Below the pieces are notes generated by a model. The model was not told where the DNA came from. It did no database searches and was given only the letters and a program-made list of their open reading frames with translations. A program made the translations under genes and the position numbers. Shown in pieces: positions 56,143 through 64,000 of a stretch of DNA of 64,000 nucleotides. Source of the stretch: Symsagittifera roscoffensis (Eukaryota > Xenacoelomorpha > Acoela > Convolutidae); NCBI RefSeq assembly GCF_963678635.1, contig NC_087064.1:62737548-62801547 (forward strand), read 5' to 3'. Within the stretch, counting starts at the first letter, position 1. The number at the start of each line of letters is the position of its first letter.

Positions 56143-56294
56143 AGAGAGAATCTTTTGAAGAACTCCATCTCGCAATATTAGAAACTCGCTATTTAGCTGA
56201 ACTGAGATTTAATTTTCTATTTCTCATTGTTGATTATTTGTTTTAGACTGTTTAGTCTCTAAACTATTATTTGTATAATGCTTCTTTGAATTAA

Positions 56295-56300
56295 AATAAA
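56295..56300 (+). terminator. Polyadenylation signal AATAAA of H1 gene A
   Basis: AATAAA lies about 150 nt after the stop codon, at a typical position, and is conserved in copy B (61738-61743). Confidence 0.7.
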
Positions 56301-58557
56301 ATGAAATGATCAATTTTTAGAGAAAAAGCTCGCAATCGAAAAAGGGAGTTAAAAGGAATAGATCGACCGAAGAAATAGAAAATGAACGGCGAATGCTTTG
56401 TTCTCGTATTTTTTTAATAGTGAAATCAACAAGTGGTAAAATTTCTTAACTGCATGTTAGTATTGTGTTGAAAGGTAGCAGGAAAATAACGTAAAATTTC
56501 ACAACCTGCTACATGGTTTTGTTTTAACTTGTAATAAAATTATGAAATTTGGTAAACCACAAACATTTGTCTTTCCCACGAATCGAGGATTTTACGAAAA
56601 AAAGTTCACGAAAACAAGTATTGCGGCGCCATACTAACGCTACTGTAGACGAATGTTTTCTTCGAAATTCACTCGCAAATCAATACAAAGCCAAATGCTT
56701 TTGCCTGTTTTCGATCCGACCTGGAAGAAAATGAAATATTTGTGATCGGTGTCGTTTTTTACTCCATACAAATTTCGATTTTTTAATTTGCCATTGTTAT
56801 TACGAGGCCAAACAGTTCCGACTGTCTTTTAAAGTCTATGGAGCAGCAAGATCATGAAAAGTTTGAATATAATAAAAATTTAAAAAAAAAAATTGAGAAT
56901 TTGCGAAAACATCCCCCACACGCCATATTAAGCACAAAGTGATAGATTTTGCTCCTATTAACAAATCAATTATGACATATAAGCTTCCTTGAATCAATTT
57001 AGAACGGTTTCTAATACCGATTAGATCACCGCTTACGCGTTAATAGCGTGAAATATATTGCGCGTTAATTGTCTCAAAATGGCGATCTTTAAACCCCCAT
57101 AACTTTACGAAAAATGACCACAGGTGAAATAGTTTTTCAAAATTAAGCCCAGGACTACAATAGCTTTCGATTGAAATAAAACAAATTCCGCCAAAACAGT
57201 CCGATTTTCGATAGGAAAGTAACGGAATATTTGTGCTCGGGGTGGGTTTTTTTCTTCAGACAAGTTTTGACTTTTTAACTAGCAATTTTGACGGATTATT
57301 TTATATCATTCAAAAGGCCTTGTTGTCCTCAGCTCAAATTTGAAAAGATATTTCACCTGTGATCATTTTTTGTAGAGTTACGGGGCTTCAAAGATTGCCA
57401 TTTTGGACAATTTGGGACAATTAACGCGCGATATATTTCCCGCTATTAACGAGTAAGCGGAGATTTGATCCGTCTTAGAAATTGTTCTAAATTAATTGAA
57501 AGAAGCTTATTTGCCATAATTGATTTGTTACAAGGAGCGAAATCTATCCTTTTGTATTTTATATGGCGTGTGGGGATGATTTTCACAAAAAACCTCAAAT
57601 TAAAAAACAATTCTTTATGTTTTATTACATTCAATTTTTAAATGTTATTACTGCTCCATAAACCTTAAAAGGCAGTCGGAACATTCAGCAGTTAACGAAA
57701 ACAACTTTTGTGGCGCCACACTAACGCTACTGTATACGAATGTTTTCTTTGAAGTTCACTCGCAAATCATTACAAAGCCATATGCTTTTTACCTGTTATC
57801 AATCCGATCTCGAAGAAAATGACAAAATATTTGTGATTGGTATCGTTTTTTTTCTCCCTACAAATTTCGACTTTTCAAATAGCTATTGTCATCACCAGGC
57901 CGAACTGCGCACTGGATAGGCGCTCAATTTTTTGTCTGTATGTTCCTGGCTTTCAGAGACAAGTCTTTAAATATGTTCCAAAATGTAATTGGATTCCAGT
58001 GACAAAATTTCAGTGGATTCTGCGTACAAAAAAGTACACTATAAAATGACAATTTATACTTTTTGAGTGACTTATAAATTTTCATACATCACGCAAAAGG
58101 TAATGTAAGCAGATTGAAACCAGTTTGTAAGCCGATGTAGCAGATGTAAATCAGTTTCACCTTTGATCATTTTTTGCAAAGTTATGGGGTTTTAATGATT
58201 GCCAATTTGGGACAATTAACGCGCGATATATTTTCGTGCGATTAACTCGTAAGCGGAAAATTATTCCGTCTCATAAATCATGCGTATAAAATTAAATTTA
58301 AAAATGCCATTTGGTCCACTCATTTTTTGCTTTATGCGAAGTATATCATTTTGTTCTTTACATAGCTTGTGAGGCGATGATTTTAAGAAAAATCTCGAAA
58401 CTTTTTGAAATTTTGCATAAACCATCATTTTTTTGTAAGATCACTACTCCGTAGACTTTAAAAAGCAATCTGAATATTCAGGGTTTCGACCTGATACAAG
58501 CAATCTTATTACCCTTGCGAATTTTTGTTTTTGTTTCGCATTTTAGAAACTTGTTCT
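56301..58557. repeat. H1 downstream complex: direct repeats flanking a foldback (copy A)
   Basis: A direct repeat at about 56609-56810 (CACGAAAACAAGTATTGCGG...CACTCGCAAATCAATACAAAG) recurs at about 57695-57900. Between them is an inverted repeat with arms at about 56815-57180 and 57300-57682; its ends are GTTCCGACTGTCTTTTAAAG and CTTAAAAGGCAGTCGGAAC. A further diverged arm lies at about 58140-58470. Arms carry CGCGTTAAT...ATATAT...CGCG blocks. No coding capacity. Confidence 0.85.
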
Positions 58558-60798
58558 TACCGAGATTCGGTTTTTATGTTGGTTGTACCTTTACAAATTC
58601 GATTTGCTAAATTTCTTTTATCCCTTGTTTTCAGCTTGATACGTTTTTGCCTACAATAAATCGGCTAAGTTGCGTCGCTCGACAAGCAAAAAAGAATTTT
58701 GTGTGCGTTTTTCAGATTCAACAATAGACATGACAAGAACTGGGCTCCCAATTTATCTTTAACTTGATTATTACGTTTTTTTGCTAATTTTATATCAGAA
58801 AATTTAGGGGGAATGAAAAAGTGAATTGCGGAGTGAATTTTCTGTGCTTCTTGCATAGAAACTGGATACCCTTGTTTCTAATTTTTTTTAGTAGTCTTTA
58901 ACTTTCTTGTATTTTTTTCGTCTTTTTTCCGTAAACGAAAAAGGAAACATTTTTGGGTGGCTGTGTGATTTGAGGCGATTTATTATTTTTATAAGCCTTA
59001 ATTTTTGAATTTTTTGGTTTTTTTCGGATTAAGAAATTTTGGCCTATAATATATTTGTCCCAGTTTTTCTACACTTGTTGCAGTCGCAGAACAGTAACCA
59101 TAAGCATTGGTTTTAATCTGCAAATCAAATGTTGTAAAATTTCCACATTAAATGCACAATTCTTCTTTTTGATACTGGCTTTTTCAAGAATTCAAATTTT
59201 TGATTCATACGGTTCACCAGTCGACATAAGTCTTGACAGTAATTTTTCCTCTCGTTTTATCTCTTCAACTTTTCTTCTGATTGAAAACTTCCAAATTTGA
59301 CCAAATTGACCTTTTTAGGATATTCAGATTCAATTCTAGCTGCCCATTTTAGATTTGTATCTTAACATCGCTCATATTTATTTAATCGGAAGGCGAATAG
59401 AGTTTGCTTGTGTGTGTTTTGAGAGGGAAGAGAGTTTAATACTTTTTTTATAAATCTTAAGTCCTGTGGTTGTTTGTGGTATTTTATTTTTGTCTTTGTT
59501 AACGGTTGGTAATTTTATCTTCAGATGATACGTTCACTTTTTTTGACTTGGCATGTTTTAGTTTCAAAACTAGCTGTATTCGTATTGATATTGCTAAATT
59601 TTCTGCCATTTTCCAAGTTATTTTCTTGGATTTTTTCCCGATTTAGTGGCTAATCTTGTTTTGCATTGCAAGTGCAAAGGGGCTCAGTTGTGCGCTTGTA
59701 ATGAAAAATTTCAAGCTAAAAGTTAGTTTCAATTCAAATGTTTTCTGAGTTCGATTAGCTACGCGTTGGTCAAAATTGGAAGTTTCGTTTTCGTGAAATG
59801 ACTTCTATCTCACTTTGACATCTTGCAAATTCTCATAGGTGTGTTAAAAATGTTAGCAGTTGAAATATATTTCCAATTGCTCTAAATACCAAAAAGATTT
59901 CCTAGCTTATTCCTTGAGAGTCGGAACAAAACGATTTTTTATATATTCATCATTCGGAACAGTAGATCAACTTTATGACAAAGTCAGTCAGTGATTTACT
60001 CTGGTATTGACTAACAGGCACCTTTTGCTAATTTTGAGACAACTTTTGAGTACGATTTACTTGTAATAAAGCAATAACCATTAAATTTATCAAGTCGGAT
60101 ATGAGGTAAATGTCATTTTTGAACATTTCCTATCTAATACACTGGTGAGGGCTGTACAACTAGTTGCGATGATAATTTCCATGCCCAGTCAGAAGTGTTT
60201 GGAACGATCGACTGCCCATGTTCAGGACAGATATGCAGTCTCACAACAAATGGATTCAACCTGGGCATATCTGTATTTTTATTTTATTTCCGTAACATTA
60301 AAATTGTTGTATCTTCCAGGTCTGAACATGTCTGATACAGTTCAGGGCAGATATGCAATCTCACAACAAATGGATTAACCCTGGGCATATCTGTATTTTT
60401 ATTTTATTTCTGTACGGGGATAGTTCCAATTTGTTGGTTGATTTTTTTCTTTCATATCTAAAACCTTGAGGCAAAGGTTATGGGTACCTAGTGACCCGTA
60501 TCTATTTTTTTCTAGGGTAGCCCTGGGTCCACTATGACTCGCATCACTATTTGTTTTTCCTATTTTTTTCGGGTCAGGAAAAAAATTTGGCCACTGCTGT
60601 TTTCATTTCTTAAAACACAGCCGTGTGCTTATCCCCTGATTCATTTTTTTTCCATTGGAAGGCTTACGTTTTCAATTCTCTTGTTTTTTTTTCGATGATA
60701 GTCACAATTTATCTTTTTGACTCGCTGCGTTAGCAAAAATTTTTAATAGGTGATTTTACTACCCATAAATGGCATAGCTGTTTCAATATCTTTTGGGG
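58558..60798. other. Spacer between the two H1 units
   Basis: Copy A's match to the visible part of copy B ends here only because the window ends. It is T-rich and has no supported gene. It includes the duplicated palindromic block at 60215-60412 and SINE-like phrases near 59637 (CCCGATTTAGTGGC, GCATTGCAAGTGC). Confidence 0.5.
60215..60412 (+). repeat. Two direct copies of a palindrome-bearing block
   Basis: Copies at about 60220-60300 and 60340-60412 each read (GG)ACAGATATGC...TCACAACAAATGGATT...CTGGGCATATCTGTATTTTT. Within each, CAGATATGC and GCATATCTG form a 9-10-bp inverted repeat around about 28 nt. Confidence 0.85.
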
Positions 60799-60991
60799 CT
60801 TTGTAAAATAACTGTGTTTTATAGGTCCTCGTAGCTAATATTCTTGGGTACACGATCCATTTTTCAAATTTTTGATTAAACTTCTGGCTATTGTGAAAAT
60901 AAGGAATTAAATTGAACAAATCTGCTTTTTTCGTTTAAAATAATGTGATTTCTTTATTGCAGCGAGCGTTTTCGTTCCGGTTGAGCTCTGT

Positions 60992-60999
60992 GATATAAA
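60992..60999 (+). promoter_or_regulatory. TATA box of H1 gene B
   Basis: GATATAAATACT at the same distance from the ATG as in copy A. Confidence 0.75.
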
Positions 61000-61096
61000 T
61001 ACTGAGCTGAATTGTGTTCTATTATCATTCTGCTCTACTTGCTTAACTTGCTGAATTCTAAACAGAAATTTCCCAAATTTCAACTCTAATTCAATC

Positions 61097-61585
61097 ATGC
61101 CTGCCGCTACTCCCAAGAAAGCCGCAACCCCCAAGAAGGCAGCAGCTGCCAAGACAGCATCGCACCCACACTTCGCCTCGATGATCAAGAAGGCAGTGAA
61201 AGAACTGAACGAGAAGGGGGGCTCGAGCAAAGCTGCCATCATGAAATACATCAACGCCAACTACAAAGTGGACGAGAAGGCCGCCAACCATGTCAAAACC
61301 GCCCTTCGAAGAATGATCTCCAAAAAAGAACTGGTCCACGCTTCAACAAAGAGCCACGGAGCCAGCGGAAGCTTCAAATTGCCATCGAAAGAGCCGGCAG
61401 CAAAGAAGCCAGCCAAGAAGACTAGCCCGAAAAAGAAGTCTCCAGTCAAAAAAGCCCTAGCCTCGCCAAAACCCGCAGCAGCAAAGAAGGCCACAACACC
61501 GAAGAAAGCAAAGAGTCCGGCTAAACCCAAGGCCAAGAAGTCTCCAGCCAAGAAAGCAGCTGGTAAGAAGCCAGCCAAGAAGTGA
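61097..61585 (+). CDS. Linker histone H1, copy B (162 aa, intronless)
   Basis: Same architecture as copy A: TPKK N-tail, H15 winged helix, Lys/Ala/Pro-rich C-tail. Two amino-acid changes: His25 at the start of the globular domain and Leu121 in the C-tail, from CCC to CAC and CCA to CTA. At least two changes are silent (for example TCA/TCG for Ser97). The frame and promoter are intact, so both copies could be expressed. Such high identity, including noncoding flanks, points to recent duplication or ongoing gene conversion. Confidence 0.97.
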   Translation: MPAATPKKAATPKKAAAAKTASHPHFASMIKKAVKELNEKGGSSKAAIMKYINANYKVDEKAANHVKTALRRMISKKELVHASTKSHGASGSFKLPSKEPAAKKPAKKTSPKKKSPVKKALASPKPAAAKKATTPKKAKSPAKPKAKKSPAKKAAGKKPAKK

Positions 61586-61737
61586 AGAGAGAATCTTTTG
61601 AAGAACTCCATCTCGCAATATTAGAAACTCGCTATTTAGCTGAACTGAGATTTAATTTTCTATTTCTCATTGTTGATTATTTGTTTTAGACTGATTAGTC
61701 TCTAAACTATTATTTGTATAATGCTTCTTTGAATTAA

Positions 61738-61743
61738 AATAAA
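61738..61743 (+). terminator. Polyadenylation signal AATAAA of H1 gene B
   Basis: Same position relative to the stop codon as in copy A. Confidence 0.7.
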
Positions 61744-64000
61744 ATGAAATGATCAATTTTTAGAAAAAAAGCTCGCAATCGAAAAAGGGAGTTAAAAGGA
61801 ATAGATCGACCGAAGAAATAGAAAATGAACGGCGAATGCTTTGTTCTCGTATTTTTTTAATAGTGAAATCAGCAAGTGGTAAAATTTCTTAACTGCATGT
61901 TAGTATTGTGTTGAAAGGTAGCAGGAAAATAACATAAAATTTCACAACCTGCTACATGGTTTTGTTTTAACTTGTAATAAAATTATGAAATTTGGTAAAC
62001 CACAAACATTTGTCTTTCCCACGAATCGAGGATTTTACGAAAAAAAGTTCACGAAAACAAGTATTGCGGCGCCATACTAACGCTACTGTAGACGAATGTT
62101 TTCTTCGAAATTCACTCGCAAATCAATACAAAGCCAAATGCTTTTGCCTGTTTTCGATCCGACCTGGAAGAAAATGAAATATTTGGGATCGGTGTCGTTT
62201 TTTTCTCCATACAAATTTCGATTTTTTAATTTGCCATTGTTATTACGAGGCCAAACAGTTCCGACTGTCTTTTAAAGTCTATGGAGCAGCAAGATCATGA
62301 AAAGTTTGAATATAATAAAAATTTTAAAAAAAAAATTGAGAATTTTTGCGAAAACATCCCCCACACGCCATATTAAGCACAAAGTGATAGATTTTGCTCC
62401 TATTAACAAATCAATTATGACATATAAGCTTCCTTGAATCAATTTAGAACGGTTTCTAATACCGATTAGATCACCGCTTACGCGTTAATAGCGTGAAATA
62501 TATTGCGCGTTAATTGTCTCAAACTGGCCAAAATGGCGATCTTTAAACCCCCATAACTTTACGAAAAATGACCACAGGTGAAATAGTTTTTCAAAATTAA
62601 GCCCAGGACTACAATAGCTTTCGATTGAAATAAAACAAATTCCGCCAAAACAGTCCGATTTTTGATAGGAAAGTAACGGAATATTTGTGCTCGGGGTGGG
62701 TTTTTTTCTTCAGACAAGTTTTGACTTTTTAACTAGCAATTTTGACGGATTATTTTATATCATTCAAAAGGCCTTGTTGTCCTCAGCTCAAATTTGAAAA
62801 GATATTTCACCTGTGATCATTTTTTGTAGAGTTACGGGGCTTTAAAGATTGCCATTTTGGACAATTTGGGACAATTAACGCGCGATATATTTCCCGCTAT
62901 TAACGAGTAAGCGGAGATTTGATCCGTCTTAGAAATTGTTCTAAATTAATTGAAAGAAGCTTATTTGCCATAATTGATTTGTTACAAGGAGCGAAATCTA
63001 TCCTTTTGTATTTTATATGGCGTGTGTGGGGATGATTTTCAGAAAAAAACCTCAAATTAAAAAACAATTCTTTATGTTTTATTACATTCAATTTTTAAAT
63101 GTTATTAATGCTCCATAAACCTTAAAAGGCAGTCGGAACATTCAGCAGTTAACGAAAACAACTTTTGTGGCGCCACACTAACGCTACTGTATACGAATGT
63201 TTTCTTTGAAATTCACTCGCAAAACATTACAAAGCCATATGCTTTTTACCTGTTATCAATCCGATCTCGAAGAAAATGACAAAATGTTTGTGATTGGTGT
63301 CGTTTTTTTTCTCCCTACAAATTTCGACTTTTCAAATAGCTATTGTCATCACCAGGCCAAACTGCGCACTGGATAGGCGCTCAGTTTTGTGTCTGTATGT
63401 TCCTGGCTTTCAGAGACAAGTCTTTAAATATGTTCCAAAATGTAATTGGATTCCAGTGACAAAATTTCAATGGATTCTGCGTACAAAAAAGTACACTATA
63501 AAATGACAATTTATACTTTTTGAGTGACGTATAAATTTTCATATGTCACGCAAAAGGTAATGTAAGCAGATTGAAACCAGTTTGTAAGCCGATGTAGCAG
63601 ATGTAAATCAGTTTCACCTTTGATCATTTTTTGCAAAGTTATCGCCAATTTGGGACAATTAACGCGCGATATATTTTCGTGCGATTAACTCGTAAGCGGA
63701 AAATTATTCCGTCTCATAAATCATGCGTATAAAATTAAATTTAAAAATGCCATTTGGTCCACTCATTTTTTGCTTTATGCGAAGTATATCATTTTGTTCT
63801 TTACATAGCTTGTGAGGCGATGATTTTAAGAAAAATCTCGAAATTTTTTGAAATTTTGCATAAACCATCATTTTTTTGTAAGATCACTACTCCGTAGACT
63901 TCAAAAAGCAATCTGAATATTCAGGGTTTCGACCTGATACAAGCAATCTTATTACCCTTGCAAATTTTTGTTTTTGTTTCGCATTTTAGAAACTTGTTCT
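61744..64000. repeat. H1 downstream complex: direct repeats flanking a foldback (copy B)
   Basis: Inverted repeat from about 62258 to 63139, flanked by the same direct repeats, with a diverged extra arm at about 63600-63920. It differs from copy A by small indels, for example an added CTGGCCAAA stretch near 62524 and a loss near 63640. Confidence 0.85.

Larger units (their letters stand above)
55356..58557. repeat. Histone H1 repeat unit, copy A
   Basis: Homology with copy B starts at CTTTGTAAAATAACTGTG (55356 and 60799) and continues at least to the window end, with a 5,443-bp offset and only small indels (about 98% identity). It includes promoter, H1 gene, 3' UTR and about 2.3 kb of downstream repeats. 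Confidence 0.95.
60799..64000. repeat. Histone H1 repeat unit, copy B (runs off the window)
   Basis: Matches 55356-58557 with few substitutions and indels; the match continues to the last base of the window. Confidence 0.95.

Noticed and set aside
55464-56175. Antisense ORFs over the H1 genes (up to 117 aa)
   Set aside because: They are shadows of the Lys/Ala-rich H1 coding sequence and its promoter on the other strand.
56240-56275. Histone 3' stem-loop in the H1 3' UTR (AGACT-gttt-AGTCT)
   Set aside because: A 5-bp A/T-containing stem with the wrong stem and loop sequence; copy B changes the loop to gatt. It does not fit the conserved GGCTCTTTTCAGAGCC-type element.

Overview
This is a eukaryotic, almost certainly animal, genomic window. 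It is AT-rich (the retroelement at 1-6364 is visibly more GC-rich), has spliced genes with GT/AG introns, and is dominated by repeats. The conserved genes are a mitochondrial ribosomal protein (mL64/GADD45GIP1-like), the branched-chain 2-oxoacid dehydrogenase E1-alpha subunit (BCKDHA), a ZFAND1-like AN1 zinc-finger protein and two near-identical linker histone H1 genes. mL64/CRIF1 and ZFAND1 point to a metazoan; tRNA-derived SINEs, gypsy-type elements, a hAT relic and satellites suit an invertebrate. The sequence alone does not fix the species.

Layout. 1-6364: a minus-strand Ty3/gypsy-type retroelement with three overlapping ORFs (gag-like; gag plus CCHC knuckles plus protease; integrase running off the left edge). 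No reverse transcriptase lies between protease and integrase. 6365-10250: noncoding DNA with a dense cluster of a short TCCGGA-centred motif. 10252-19482: a 9.2-kb satellite of about 161-bp monomers, with a four-monomer higher-order unit at both flanks and a homogenised centre. 19483-24640: a TIR element (MITE-like), a long foldback inverted repeat and a decayed hAT (ZMYM1-like) transposase. 24640-29100: noncoding DNA with SINE pieces and a diverged tandem repeat of about 165 bp. 29389-29885: an unidentified coding-like stretch with one in-frame stop.

31624-39750 is the gene island. It holds the last exons of mL64, a complete seven-exon BCKDHA whose third intron carries a dead gypsy integrase and a SINE, and intronless ZFAND1. 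All are on the plus strand. mL64 and BCKDHA both serve mitochondria: matrix translation and Leu/Ile/Val catabolism.

41751-50584 is a second satellite: six full copies and one partial copy of a 1.40-1.41-kb monomer, each with a tRNA-derived SINE inside. 50585-55350 is noncoding, with a diverged 0.5-kb duplication, a 17-bp micro-repeat and a decayed coding-like stretch. 55356-64000 contains two copies, 5,443 bp apart, of a segment of at least 3.2 kb carrying a histone H1 gene (TATA box, 162-aa ORF, AATAAA signal) and a complex inverted repeat. The second copy runs off the right edge.

Most interesting leads: the retroelement with protease and integrase but no RT between them, with ORFs in successive +1 frames; the higher-order satellite; the SINE-containing 1.4-kb satellite; the TCCGGA motif field; and the direct-repeat-flanked foldback structure in the H1 units.
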